Numbered from the stretch's first letter, positions 9,310 through 17,736 are shown. The stretch is DNA of 64,000 bases from Austwickia sp. (GCA_016711265.1 JADJTI010000001.1:434001-498000); one strand, 5' to 3'. Notes: generated from the sequence alone by a model not told the origin. Numbers and translations: made by a program.

Positions 9310-10107
9310 TCAGACCGGCGGCCAGGGCAGGCTCGGCCAGCCGTCGGCGGGCAGGGGGAACGTCCCGGTACGCCGTAGGGTCGCCACCCGCTGCGTGAGC
9401 GCCTCGATCTCCGCGCCGGTCAGCAGCGGCGTCAACGTCTCCCGCAGCGCCCCGCCGCGGGCCAGCGGCGCTACGAGCTGATCAAGGCGGTCCCGGTCGG
9501 CGGACCGGATCGGCTCACCCTGCCACCCCCAGAGCACGGTCCGCAGCTTGTCCTCGACGTGCAGGCTGACCCCGTGGTCCACGCCCCACAGCCGCCCGTT
9601 GGGGTCGCGCAGCACGTGCGACCCCTTGCGATCGCTGTTGTTGAGTACGGCGTCCAGCACCGCCATCGAGGCCAGATCGGGCGAATCGGCGTGGGCGACC
9701 TGGACCGGAGTTCCGTCGGGCAGCCGTCCGCGGACCACGGGCAGGTACCCGGGTGGGACCTGGCCGGCGGGGGCGATCACGATGTCGGGAGGCGCCGGGC
9801 TATCGGGAGGCGCCGGGCCGTCGTCGACGGCGCTCACCCAGGCCTGCACCGATCCGGGGCCGAACGGTCCCTCCCGCAGCACGGTAGCGGGCACCAGATC
9901 CCACCCCGCGGCTCGCGAGATCAGGTACGCCGCCACCTCCCGGTGGGCCAGGTGTCCGTCCGGGAAGTCCCACAGCGGCCGTTCGCCCCGGATCGGTTTG
10001 TAGATCGCGTGCCCCGGGCCCACCGTGTCGTCGTCGGTCTGCACCAGGAACACGGCGTTCGAGGCGTCCCCGAGTCGGCCCACCACGGTCAAGTCCGCCG
10101 CGGTCAC
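9310..10107 (-). CDS. SCO1664-family protein (kinase-like fold)
   Basis: A 265-residue actinobacterial protein. The N-terminus (NAVFLVQ, then AIYKPIRGERPLWDFPDG) looks like the nucleotide-binding region of PI3/4-kinase or HipA-like folds, with Lys in AIYKP as candidate ATP-binding residue. A later stretch, LDAVLNNSDRKGSHVLRD, resembles a catalytic loop and is followed by GVDHGVSLH, which could supply metal ligands. The function is not established. It starts 3 bases after DUF3090 ends, so it belongs to the mshC transcription unit. Confidence 0.85.
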   Translation of the reverse strand: MTAADLTVVGRLGDASNAVFLVQTDDDTVGPGHAIYKPIRGERPLWDFPDGHLAHREVAAYLISRAAGWDLVPATVLREGPFGPGSVQAWVSAVDDGPAPPDSPAPPDIVIAPAGQVPPGYLPVVRGRLPDGTPVQVAHADSPDLASMAVLDAVLNNSDRKGSHVLRDPNGRLWGVDHGVSLHVEDKLRTVLWGWQGEPIRSADRDRLDQLVAPLARGGALRETLTPLLTGAEIEALTQRVATLRRTGTFPLPADGWPSLPWPPV

Positions 10108-10110
10108 CGC

Positions 10111-10668
10111 TCAGCGCCGGTAGCCGTTGGCGCGCGGGCAGATGTGACCGGTGGGGTCCAGCGGTCCCGCGCAGAACGGGCACGGCGGGCGGCCCGCCCG
10201 GACCACTTTGGCGCTGCGTCGGGCGAAGGCGCGGGCCGCGGCCGGGCTCAACGAGATCCGCAACACCAGTTGGGTCGGGTCGTCGGCGGGGTCCCGTTCG
10301 GCGGATTCGGCCAGTTCCTCGGGGTCGTCGAAGGCGTCCCCGGCGGCGTGGCACTCGATGATGACCAGTTGCCGGTTGGGGTCCCAGCTCAGCCCCATGG
10401 TGCCCACCCGAAAGTCTTCCTCGATGGGCGTTTCCAGCGGCGCCAGGTCGGCGTGTGCGGCGGCCGCCTGTTCGGTGGCCTCCCCGCCGGCGTAGTCGTC
10501 CAGCAGGTCGTTGACCCGGTCAGCCAGCACGCTGACCTGGGCCTTCTCAAGGGATACCGAGGTCAACCGCCCGCCGCCACTGGCTTGGAGGAAGAACTGG
10601 CGCTGCCCGGGGGGTCCCACGGTGCCGGCGACGAAACGCTGTGGCGGGTCGTAGTCGATCAGAGCCAT
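10111..10668 (-). CDS. DUF3090 family protein with zinc-ribbon-like C-terminus
   Basis: A 185-residue actinobacterial protein of unknown function. It opens with the family signature (DYDPPQRFVAGTVGPPGQRQ) and ends with CPFCAGPLDPTGHICPRANGYRR, whose three Cys and one His could bind one zinc ion. It overlaps the end of the phosphatase gene by 10 bases and is followed 3 bases later by the SCO1664-family gene. This trio is strictly conserved beside mshC in many actinobacteria, suggesting one pathway, but no biochemical role can be read from the sequence. Confidence 0.9.
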   Translation of the reverse strand: MALIDYDPPQRFVAGTVGPPGQRQFFLQASGGGRLTSVSLEKAQVSVLADRVNDLLDDYAGGEATEQAAAAHADLAPLETPIEEDFRVGTMGLSWDPNRQLVIIECHAAGDAFDDPEELAESAERDPADDPTQLVLRISLSPAAARAFARRSAKVVRAGRPPCPFCAGPLDPTGHICPRANGYRR

Positions 10669-11399
10669 GTACCGACCTTAGACGGCGCGCCCGCTCCCCC
10701 GCCGACCACTGCATCACTGGCGGCCACCCCGTCGGTGGGGTGCTCCGGCGGCGGTGCCAGCAGGGTGGCCAGCGAGGTCGCGCTGTCGTTGACGCGCACC
10801 ACGAAGGGCCGGCCGGCGGCGTACCGGATGACACACACGCTGGCGGGATCGACGACGTACCGCTGAAAGAGGTCCAGGTGGGTGCCGGCAGCCTCGGCGA
10901 CCACGGCCTTGATGACGTCCCCATGAGACACCGCCACCCAGACGGCGTGCTCGCCATGCTCCGCGGCGACCGCGGCGTCGATCTCGCGGACGGCGGCCAC
11001 CGCCCGGTGAGCCATCGACGCGATCGACTCGCCGGGATAGCTCGGGCCGTCCGGGAAACGGGCCGCGCTGGGGTGCTGCTGCACCACCTGCCACAACGGC
11101 TCTTTCGTCAGGTCGCTGATTGACCGACCGGTCCAGTCGCCGTACCGGCATTCGCCGAGCCGGTCATCGGTCTCCATCCCCACCCCGGTACGCGCGGCCA
11201 GGGCCTGGGCGGTCTGCTGGCACCGGGTGAGGGGGCTGGCGACGATCCGGCGTACCGGCACGTCGCTGAGCTGTTGCGCCACCTGGGCGACCTGCTCGGC
11301 GCCCACCTCGTCGAGTTCGACGCCCTCGCTCCAGCCGGCGAGCACGCCGGCGGTGTTGGCGGCCGTTCGGCCATGGCGGATCAGGAGACAGACGGACAC
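10659..11399 (-). CDS. Histidine phosphatase superfamily protein (phosphoglycerate-mutase-like)
   Basis: A 246-residue branch-1 histidine phosphatase. The catalytic RHG motif lies in LLIRHGRTAANT near the N-terminus. Conserved Arg (SPLTRCQQTAQAL), Glu (GECRYGDWTGRSI) and the second His (VAVSHGDVIKAV) complete the active site. The substrate is unknown. The family member in this syntenic place is annotated in mycobacteria as an MSMEG_4193-type phosphatase. A GTG at 11399 is taken as start because the RHG motif must lie about 8 residues in. It is first of the mshC run. Confidence 0.88.
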   Translation of the reverse strand: MSVCLLIRHGRTAANTAGVLAGWSEGVELDEVGAEQVAQVAQQLSDVPVRRIVASPLTRCQQTAQALAARTGVGMETDDRLGECRYGDWTGRSISDLTKEPLWQVVQQHPSAARFPDGPSYPGESIASMAHRAVAAVREIDAAVAAEHGEHAVWVAVSHGDVIKAVVAEAAGTHLDLFQRYVVDPASVCVIRYAAGRPFVVRVNDSATSLATLLAPPPEHPTDGVAASDAVVGGGAGAPSKVGTWL

Positions 11400-11445
11400 C
11401 CCTTCAGGGTAGGTGGGTGGTGCACGGGCGCCGCGCAGTGGTGTC

Positions 11446-12420
11446 ATGTCCCTCGTGATCATCGACAAGGCGGTGTACCGCGACGGCCTGCGGGTTGCGT
11501 GCGGCGACCCGGGCGCCGACCTGGAACGGGTCCGCGCCGACGGCCTGGGCTTCGTGTGGGTCGGAATGAAGGACCCCACGGATGCCGAGTTCGCCGCCAT
11601 GAACGAGCAGCTGCGGCTGCCACCCCTGGCCGTCGAGGACGCGCTGCACGGCAACCAGCGCCCCAAGATCGACTTCTACGACGACTGCATGTTCGTCGTG
11701 CTCAAAACGCTCCGCTACATCGATGCCACCAGTGACGTCGAGACCGGCGAGCTGATGATGTTCGTCGGTGACCAGTTCGTGTTGACCGTGCGCAAGGGTG
11801 AGGTGAACCCGCTGGCCGACGTACGGCGTCGCCTGGAAGCCAAGCCGGAAGCGTTGCGTTTCGGGCCGGTGTCGGTGATGCACGCGGTGATCGACCTCAT
11901 CGTGGACGCCTACCGGGCCATCGACGTGGAGCTACGCCACGACCTGGAGACCATTGAGGAGAGGGTGTTCGCCGGTGCCGGTGACGTCCAGGGCAGCGAC
12001 ATCTACCTGCTCAAGCGGGAGGTGCTGGAGTTCAAACGGGGCGCCGTGCCGCTGGTGAACCCGCTGCGGCGGCTGATCACCGAGCACCGGATCCCCAAGA
12101 AGACCAAGCCGTTCTTCTCCGACGTCCTGGACCACCTGTTGCAGGTGGTCGATCACGCCGAGTCCTACGATCACCTGCTCACCGACATCCTGTCGGCTTA
12201 CCTGGCCCAGCAGTCGGTGCGGCAGAACGAGGACATGCGCCGGATCTCGGCGTGGGTGGCTATCGCGGCGGTCCCGACGATGATCGCCGGGATTTACGGG
12301 ATGAACTTCGAGCACATGCCGGAGCTGCAGACGACCTACGGCTACTACGTGGTCCTCGGGCTGCTCGCGGCGACCTGCCTGACGCTGTACCTGTCGTTCC
12401 GTCGCTCAGGGTGGCTCTGA
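11446..12420 (+). CDS. corA: CorA-family magnesium/cobalt transporter
   Basis: A 324-residue protein with a soluble N-terminal domain, long helices, and two C-terminal membrane segments. The signature GMN (GIYGMNFEHMPEL) sits between them, as in all CorA channels, which carry divalent cations inward as pentamers. The protein ends in a basic cytoplasmic tail (SFRRSGWL). The start at ATG 11446 is preferred; GTG codons just upstream are possible. It is divergent from the phosphatase and convergent with uppP, 5 bases apart. Confidence 0.92.
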   Translation: MSLVIIDKAVYRDGLRVACGDPGADLERVRADGLGFVWVGMKDPTDAEFAAMNEQLRLPPLAVEDALHGNQRPKIDFYDDCMFVVLKTLRYIDATSDVETGELMMFVGDQFVLTVRKGEVNPLADVRRRLEAKPEALRFGPVSVMHAVIDLIVDAYRAIDVELRHDLETIEERVFAGAGDVQGSDIYLLKREVLEFKRGAVPLVNPLRRLITEHRIPKKTKPFFSDVLDHLLQVVDHAESYDHLLTDILSAYLAQQSVRQNEDMRRISAWVAIAAVPTMIAGIYGMNFEHMPELQTTYGYYVVLGLLAATCLTLYLSFRRSGWL

Positions 12421-12425
12421 TCGGG

Positions 12426-13277
12426 TTAGACCGGCGCCAGCCAACCGACGCCGACCGCCAGCGCGAGCAATAGGCCCGCCGGCACCCGGTACCAGATGAA
12501 CGGCCGCAACGAGTTCGTCGCGACGAACCGCAGCAGCCAGGCGATCGAGGCGTAGGCGACCACGAACGAGACCACCAGCCCGACCACCATCGGCCCCACA
12601 CCGATTACCGAGGTGTCGACGTCTCCCAGCCCGTAGAGGCCGGCCGCGGTCAGCGCGGGGATCGCCAGGAAGAACGACAGCCGGGTGGCCACCACGCGGT
12701 TGATCCCGCCGATCAGCCCCGCCGAGATGGTTGCCCCGGACCGGGAGACCCCGGGGATCAGCGACAGGCACTGCACCAGGCCGAGGACGACGCCGTCCCG
12801 CACCGTGATGTCATCCTCGCTGCGGTCGCCGCCCCGGGCCAGCCGTGCGGCGTACACCCGTTCGGCGTACCACATCACCGCACTCCACAGGACCAGCGCG
12901 GCGGCGACCACCCACAGCGACCGCAACGGACCCTTGATGAGCGACTGCGCGGCGAAACCGACCAGGCCGACCGGCAGGGATCCGACGATGACGGCCCAGG
13001 CCAGGGTGTAGTCGTGGTCGGCGCGGGCGGCCGGCGAGCGTAGCCCGGCGAGCCAGGCGCGGAACAGCCGGTCGATGTCGCGCCAGAAATAGATGAGCGT
13101 GGCTGCGATGGCGCCGATCTGGATGGTCGCCGTGTATCCGGTCACCGCCGGGTGATCCACCTGAAGCCCGAGGAGCTTCTCCGCCACGGTGAGGTGACCG
13201 GTGGAGGAGACGGGGAGGTACTCGGTCAGTCCTTCGACGATCCCGAGCACGATGGCGTCCAGGTAGGACAGTTCCAC
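12426..13277 (-). CDS. uppP: Undecaprenyl-diphosphatase
   Basis: A 283-residue polytopic membrane enzyme that dephosphorylates undecaprenyl diphosphate so that the lipid carrier can be reused in cell-wall synthesis. The N-terminal signature GIVEGLTEYLPVSSTGHL carries the catalytic (E/Q)xxxE motif and the SSTGH motif. The second conserved motif is PGVSRSGATI. Length and hydrophobicity fit the family. It lies 27 bases downstream of the LLM gene and probably shares its transcript. Confidence 0.95.
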   Translation of the reverse strand: MELSYLDAIVLGIVEGLTEYLPVSSTGHLTVAEKLLGLQVDHPAVTGYTATIQIGAIAATLIYFWRDIDRLFRAWLAGLRSPAARADHDYTLAWAVIVGSLPVGLVGFAAQSLIKGPLRSLWVVAAALVLWSAVMWYAERVYAARLARGGDRSEDDITVRDGVVLGLVQCLSLIPGVSRSGATISAGLIGGINRVVATRLSFFLAIPALTAAGLYGLGDVDTSVIGVGPMVVGLVVSFVVAYASIAWLLRFVATNSLRPFIWYRVPAGLLLALAVGVGWLAPV

Positions 13278-13304
13278 GAGCGGCCTTTCGGTGCGGCCGA
13301 GCCC

Positions 13305-14348
13305 TTACAGCGCGTCGGCAACGGTGCGGAGCACGCTGATTCGCTGCTCCAGCGACCCACCATACGGCGACACCATCACGGTGGTGACGCCACCGCGCGC
13401 GTAGCGTGTCATGCGTTCCCGGATCCGCGCGGGCGGCCCGATCAGCGCCGTCGCGTCGATCAACTCGAACGGTACGGCGGCCGCGGCGTCCCGCTGCCGG
13501 CCGGCCAGGTAGAGATCCTGGATCTCGGCGGCGGCCTCCTCGAAACCGAGCCGCCGCGCCATCGCGTTGTAGAAGTTCTGTTGCCGCGAACCCATGCCGC
13601 CGACGTACAACGCGGTGTAGCCACGGACCTGATCGGCGGCCGCCTGGACGTCGTCGTCGACGACCACGGGCACCAACGGACAGACGTCGAAGTCGGCCAA
13701 CGGATCCTGCGCCGTCCCCCGACCCGCGGCCAGCGCGCCGCGGCGTACGTCGGCCAGGAGGTGGTCGGCGTACTCGGGGCAGTAGAAGATCCCGAGCCAG
13801 CCGTCGGCGATCTCCCCGGCTAGCTCCAGGTTCTTGGGACCGACCGCGGCGAGGTAGATCGGCAGGTCCGACCGGAACGGTCGGAAGCTCAGCCGCAGCG
13901 ACTTGCCGGGCCCGTCCGGCAGCGGCAGCGTGATGTGCTGCCCGTCGTAGGCCACCTGCTGCTTGGCCAGGATCATCCGGACCACGTCGACGTACTCGCG
14001 GGTGCGCCCGAGCGGTTTGGCGAACGGTACGCCGTGCCATCCCTCGCTAACCTGCGGCCCGGAGACGCCGAGGCCGAGGTGGAAGCGGCCCTGGGAGAGG
14101 ACGTCGAGGGTGGCCGCGGTCATGCCGGTCATGGCGGCGGTCCGGGCAGGGATCTGCATGATCGCCGAGCCGAGGCCGATGCTGCTGGTCTGTCCGGCCA
14201 GCCAAGACAGCACCGTGACGCAGTCCGAACCGTACGCTTCGGCCGCCCACACGCTGGCAAACCCCAGCCGCTCGGCCTCACGAGTCAGCGCCAGGTCGTT
14301 CTGGAAGGGCCAACCGAACCAGTGCCCGATGCTCAGTGCCAATCGCAT
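13305..14348 (-). CDS. LLM-class F420-dependent oxidoreductase
   Basis: A 347-residue TIM-barrel protein of the luciferase-like monooxygenase superfamily. Typical features are EAERLGFASVWAAEAYGSDC, then IGLGSAIMQIPARTAAMTGM, then GRFHLGLGVSGPQVSEGWHG. This pattern matches the F420-dependent subgroup common in actinobacteria. Such enzymes reduce or oxidise varied small molecules; the substrate cannot be predicted. It lies directly upstream of uppP and 22 bases downstream of the acidic protein gene. Confidence 0.9.
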   Translation of the reverse strand: MRLALSIGHWFGWPFQNDLALTREAERLGFASVWAAEAYGSDCVTVLSWLAGQTSSIGLGSAIMQIPARTAAMTGMTAATLDVLSQGRFHLGLGVSGPQVSEGWHGVPFAKPLGRTREYVDVVRMILAKQQVAYDGQHITLPLPDGPGKSLRLSFRPFRSDLPIYLAAVGPKNLELAGEIADGWLGIFYCPEYADHLLADVRRGALAAGRGTAQDPLADFDVCPLVPVVVDDDVQAAADQVRGYTALYVGGMGSRQQNFYNAMARRLGFEEAAAEIQDLYLAGRQRDAAAAVPFELIDATALIGPPARIRERMTRYARGGVTTVMVSPYGGSLEQRISVLRTVADAL

Positions 14349-14370
14349 GACAGCAATCCTGACGCGGGTG

Positions 14371-14760
14371 TCAGTGGCGGTCAGGTCTCACGGTCGCGAC
14401 GATCTCGATGTCCTCCTCGTCTTCGTCCTCATCGTCTTCTTCGTCTTCTTCGTCATCTTCATCGTCGGAGTCCTCGTCGAACTCCTCGTCGTCGAGTCCC
14501 AGGTATTGACCGGGCTGGCCCTCGTCGTCGAACTCTTCGTCGTCTTCGTCGTCCTCGTCGCCGTTGTAGATCTCCAGCGGCGTCACCTCGCCGTAGGCAT
14601 CCATGAGTGCGTCGTCATACCGGTCGAAGGCCTCGGCGAGGTCCTGGTAGGCAGCGACCACCGCCGGGTCGTTTTCACCGCGCCGCGTGGAGGACGCCTC
14701 CAGGTGCCGCTCGAGGGCAGAAACGAAGGCAGCAAGGGCGGCTCGGGGTTCAGCGCTCAT
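14371..14760 (-). CDS. Small protein with a long Asp/Glu-rich tail
   Basis: A 129-residue protein in two halves. Residues 1-62 form a helical, moderately charged region (LAAFVSALERHLEA; AYQDLAEAFDRYDDALMDA). Residues about 65-122 are almost entirely Asp and Glu. The tail is encoded by a purine/pyrimidine-biased trinucleotide tract at 14400-14560. Acidic tails can mimic DNA, bind cations or chaperone basic proteins, but nothing here decides between these. I do not recognise the family. It sits between the M20 peptidase and LLM genes on the same strand. Confidence 0.75.
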   Translation of the reverse strand: MSAEPRAALAAFVSALERHLEASSTRRGENDPAVVAAYQDLAEAFDRYDDALMDAYGEVTPLEIYNGDEDDEDDEEFDDEGQPGQYLGLDDEEFDEDSDDEDDEEDEEDDEDEDEEDIEIVATVRPDRH

Positions 14761-14834
14761 GGGGTCGACGCTATCGTGTCCGCGCTCGTGCGGGCACTCC
14801 CCATCCCTGCGCTGGACGAAAGCGTGGACACCGC

Positions 14835-16160
14835 TCAGGAGTTCATGACGAACCGATGCAGCACCCGGGCCCCGAAACGCAGCGAGTCCAGCGGAACCCG
14901 TTCGTCGATGCCGTGGAACATCGGGGCGAACGGCAGGTCGGGGGGCAGTCGGAGCGGGGCGAATCCGTAGCCGGCCACCCCAATTTCCGCCAGCGCCTTG
15001 TTGTCGGTCCCGCCGGACAGGCAGTACGGCAGGACGACGGCCTCAGGGTCTTCCGCGGCCAGCGCGTCGCGCATCCGGTCCACGAGCGGGGTTTCGTACG
15101 GCGCCTCCAGACTGGGCGCGGTGAAGGTCTCTCGGACTTCGACGTCCGGGCCCGCGAGCTCCCGCAGAGTTGCCAAGAGATTGTCAAGCTCGCCGGGTAG
15201 GGCCCGGCAGTCGAGAGCCGCGGTCGCGGTCTGGGGCACCACGTTGTGCTTGTACCCGGCGCTGAGCATGGTGGCGTTCGCGGTGTTGGCGATCGAGCCC
15301 TCGATGAAACCCCGAACCCCCGGCAGACGCTCCAGGAGCGGCTCGCAGTCGTCGTTCTCGAACGGGACCCCGGTCAGGTCGGACAGGCCCTCCAGCAGGC
15401 CGCGGACCGCAGGAATGTACCGCCGGGGCCAGCGGTGGGCGTCGATGCGCGTGATCGCCTCCGCGAGGCGCACCACGGCGTTGGTGGTCGTGGGGACCGA
15501 CCCGTGGCCGGCCACCCCGGTGGCCCGCAGGTGTACCCAGGCGATTGCCTTTTCGGCGGTCTGCACCAGGTAGGCCCGGCGTGGGCCGGTCGGGCCGCTG
15601 ACGGTGACGCAGAACCCGCCGACCTCGCTGACCGCCTCGGTGACCCCGTCGAACAGTTCGGGGCGTCCCCGGACCACTTGATAGGACCCGTTCTCGCTGC
15701 CGGCCTCCTCATCGGCGAAGAACGCCCAGACGATGTCACGCGGCGGGCGCGCTCCGGTGCGGGCCAGATGCCGCAGCACGGCCAGCATCATCGCGTCCAT
15801 GTCCTTCATGTCCACAGCGCCGCGACCCCACAGGCACCCGTCGCGTTCTTCGGCGCCGAAGGGGGGCAACTGCCAGTCGTCGGCGTCCGCCGGTACGACG
15901 TCGAGGTGCCCGTGAATGCACAGCGCCGGCCGGGAGGGGTCGGTCCCGGGGGTGCGCACGACGACGTTGGCCCGCCGCTCGCCGGTCTCCAGGTACGTCG
16001 GGTCCAGGCCCACCTCGTTGAGCAGCGCCATCACGTGCTCCCCCGCCGCCCGCTCCCCTGGGCCAGAACCGTCGCCGAAGTTGCTGGTGTCGATCCGCAG
16101 CAGGTCGCGGCAGAGCTCGACAACCTCGTCCTCGGGGGCGGCGGGAAGGTGGGCGCTCAT
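14835..16160 (-). CDS. M20/M25/M40-family metallohydrolase (peptidase or deacylase)
   Basis: A 441-residue zinc hydrolase. The first metal motif is CIHGHLDVVPA and the second is GRGAVDMKDMDAMM. The catalytic Glu pair is in FFADEEAGSENGS. A C-terminal LSGGTDNKALAEIG contributes the last ligand region. The family removes amino-terminal residues or acyl groups; actinobacterial members here are often labelled DapE-like, but the true substrate is unclear. The ATG at 16160 has GGAGG just upstream; a GTG at 16169 is possible. The nearest upstream feature is the terminator of tRNA-Leu. Confidence 0.9.
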   Translation of the reverse strand: MSAHLPAAPEDEVVELCRDLLRIDTSNFGDGSGPGERAAGEHVMALLNEVGLDPTYLETGERRANVVVRTPGTDPSRPALCIHGHLDVVPADADDWQLPPFGAEERDGCLWGRGAVDMKDMDAMMLAVLRHLARTGARPPRDIVWAFFADEEAGSENGSYQVVRGRPELFDGVTEAVSEVGGFCVTVSGPTGPRRAYLVQTAEKAIAWVHLRATGVAGHGSVPTTTNAVVRLAEAITRIDAHRWPRRYIPAVRGLLEGLSDLTGVPFENDDCEPLLERLPGVRGFIEGSIANTANATMLSAGYKHNVVPQTATAALDCRALPGELDNLLATLRELAGPDVEVRETFTAPSLEAPYETPLVDRMRDALAAEDPEAVVLPYCLSGGTDNKALAEIGVAGYGFAPLRLPPDLPFAPMFHGIDERVPLDSLRFGARVLHRFVMNS

Positions 16161-16317
16161 GTCCTCCACCCTGACAGCCAGCGCCGCACGGGTCCACCAG
16201 CCGGGGGCCGGTCACGGCGAACCGTTGGGGAATCAGCGTCGGCAGGGCGGAGTGAATCCCCCAATGAAGAACCGAATCGGCGAACTCCTGCGCCAACTCA
16301 CCATCAACCCCGAACCC

Positions 16318-16350
16318 ACAAAGAAACCCCCGAACCGAGGGTCCGGGGGT
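16318..16350 (-). terminator. Rho-independent terminator after tRNA-Leu
   Basis: On the reverse strand a stem of ACCCCCG with CGGGGGT (7 bp, extended by 3 bp beyond a mismatch) is followed by TTTCTTT. It lies 28 bases beyond the tRNA 3' end and fits a classical intrinsic terminator. Confidence 0.8.
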
Positions 16351-16377
16351 CATTCACTGTACTGATACAGCGCCACG

Positions 16378-16462
16378 TGTCCGGAGGGGGACTTGAACCC
16401 CCACGCCCGTTAAAGGGCACTAGCACCTCAAGCTAGCGCGTCTGCCATTCCGCCACCCGGAC
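16378..16462 (-). tRNA. tRNA-Leu (anticodon GAG)
   Basis: This 85-base reverse-strand gene folds as a class II tRNA. The acceptor stem pairs GTCCGGG with TCCGGAC (one G-T pair), with discriminator A. The D region is TGGCGGAATGGCAGACGCG. The anticodon stem CTAGC/GCTAG encloses loop TTGAGGT, giving anticodon GAG, which reads CUC and CUU leucine codons. A long variable arm (TGCCCTTTAACGGGC) and a T loop GTTCAAGTC complete it. CCA is not encoded. Confidence 0.97.
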
Positions 16463-16582
16463 AGTGCCGCGCGCGATGGGCGCGACGACTGATGACCCTA
16501 GCACGCAGCGTCATCCGACCCCGAATCGCCAGCACGGGCACGCCCGGAGGGAGTTCGCTACGCGCCAACGGCGGCGGCTGCT

Positions 16583-16588
16583 TATGAT
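16583..16588 (+). promoter_or_regulatory. Candidate -10 element (TATGAT)
   Basis: TATGAT differs from the consensus TATAAT at one base and stands in the only AT-rich patch between the tRNA and the oxygenase gene. No good -35 is visible 16-18 bases upstream. If real, it gives a leader of about 135 bases before the start at 16732. Confidence 0.4.
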
Positions 16589-16639
16589 TTCCATAATGAA
16601 ACCGAAGGGATGGACCGTACGACGGCCGCGACGGCGAAT

Positions 16640-16725
16640 GCCCAGCGCCGCCGGGTGACCCTCGCGTGAGGGACCTCGACCGGCGGCTGCCACATCACCA
16701 ACGCGGTTCTCCGTCCCGAAAGGCC
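16640..16725 (+). promoter_or_regulatory. Structured leader upstream of the oxygenase-metY pair, possibly a SAM-type riboswitch
   Basis: The leader can form a nested structure. An outer stem GCCGCCGG (16647-16654) pairs perfectly with CCGGCGGC (16680-16687) and encloses a CCCTC/GAGGG hairpin (16659-16672). Short pieces such as ATGCCCAGCG resemble the SAM-IV element often found before methionine genes in actinobacteria. I cannot align the full consensus, so the riboswitch identity is only a guess. The stems themselves are seen directly. Confidence 0.3.
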
Positions 16726-16731
16726 CCTGCC

Positions 16732-17736
16732 ATGCCCACCGCCCTTCCGGTCTTCGACCTGACCGAGCTGACCGGCCCTGCCCTGATCCGCGCCTGCCGC
16801 CAGGAGGGCTTCTTCTACCTGGCCGGCCTGGGGCTTCCTGACGGCCTGGTGACGGAGCTCTCCGCCGTTGCCAGGGACTTCTTCGCGCTGCCCGAGCAGG
16901 ACAAGCGGGCGATCGAGATGACCCACAGCCCGCACTTTCGGGGCTGGACCCGGCTCGGCGGCGAGCTCACCCTCGGACACCAGGACTGGCGCGAACAGAT
17001 CGACATCGGCGCGCAGCGCCCCGCGCGGCCGGCGTCCGACGACGAACCCTGGTGGATCCTGGAGGGGCCCAACCTCTGGCCGGCCGCACTCCCCCAGCTC
17101 CGGGACGTCGTCGACCGCTGGCAGCGCGAGCTGGAGCGCATCGCCCGCGTCCTGGTGACCCGGTTCGCCCTGGGGCTGGGGCAGCCGGCCGACGCCTTCG
17201 ACGAGGCGTTCGCCCGGCCGAGCACGCTGCTCAAGATCGTCCGATACCCCGGGCGACCAGCCCACGAGGACCCGGTCCGCCAAGGCGTCGGCGCGCACAA
17301 CGACTCGGGCTTCCTGACCCTGCTCTACGCCCAGCCGGGTTCGCGCGGCCTCCAAGTCCGGCGCGATGATCACTGGGTGGACGTCCCGCCGATCCCGGAC
17401 ACGCTGATCGTCAACATCGGCGAACTGCTCGAGGTCGCCACCGATGGCCTGCTGCGGGCTACCATGCACCGCGTGATCAGCCCGCTGCCGGGGACCACCC
17501 GGATCTCCGTGCCGTACTTCTTCAATCCGGCGCTGGGTGCACGTCTGAGCCGGTTGCCGTTACCGCCCGATCTGGCGGCGCTGGCCCCGGGGATCACCCG
17601 TGATGAGGCCAATGTGCTGCACGACCGGTACGGCCTGAACGCTCTCAAGAGCCGCCTGCGCGCTCATCCCGACGTCGCCACCCGGCATCACCCGCACCTG
17701 GTCGGCGTACCCACTCCCGTCGGAGGCCAGCGGTGA
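16732..17736 (+). CDS. Isopenicillin-N-synthase-family 2-oxoglutarate/Fe(II) oxygenase
   Basis: A 334-residue enzyme with the two-domain layout of the IPNS family: an N-terminal DIOX_N region (LPVFDLTELTG) and a C-terminal double-stranded beta-helix. Iron ligands are visible as the HxD in GVGAHNDSGFLTLL and the distal His in ATMHRVISP. The 2-oxoglutarate-binding RxS is in RISVPYFFNP. The substrate is unknown. The stop overlaps the metY start (GTGA), so both proteins probably serve one sulfur-related process. ATG 16732 is preceded by AAAGG. Confidence 0.9.
   Translation: MPTALPVFDLTELTGPALIRACRQEGFFYLAGLGLPDGLVTELSAVARDFFALPEQDKRAIEMTHSPHFRGWTRLGGELTLGHQDWREQIDIGAQRPARPASDDEPWWILEGPNLWPAALPQLRDVVDRWQRELERIARVLVTRFALGLGQPADAFDEAFARPSTLLKIVRYPGRPAHEDPVRQGVGAHNDSGFLTLLYAQPGSRGLQVRRDDHWVDVPPIPDTLIVNIGELLEVATDGLLRATMHRVISPLPGTTRISVPYFFNPALGARLSRLPLPPDLAALAPGITRDEANVLHDRYGLNALKSRLRAHPDVATRHHPHLVGVPTPVGGQR

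Noticed and set aside
16464..16658. A 64-codon open frame after tRNA-Leu
   Set aside because: No ribosome binding site, an improbable composition, and it covers the likely promoter of the oxygenase gene.
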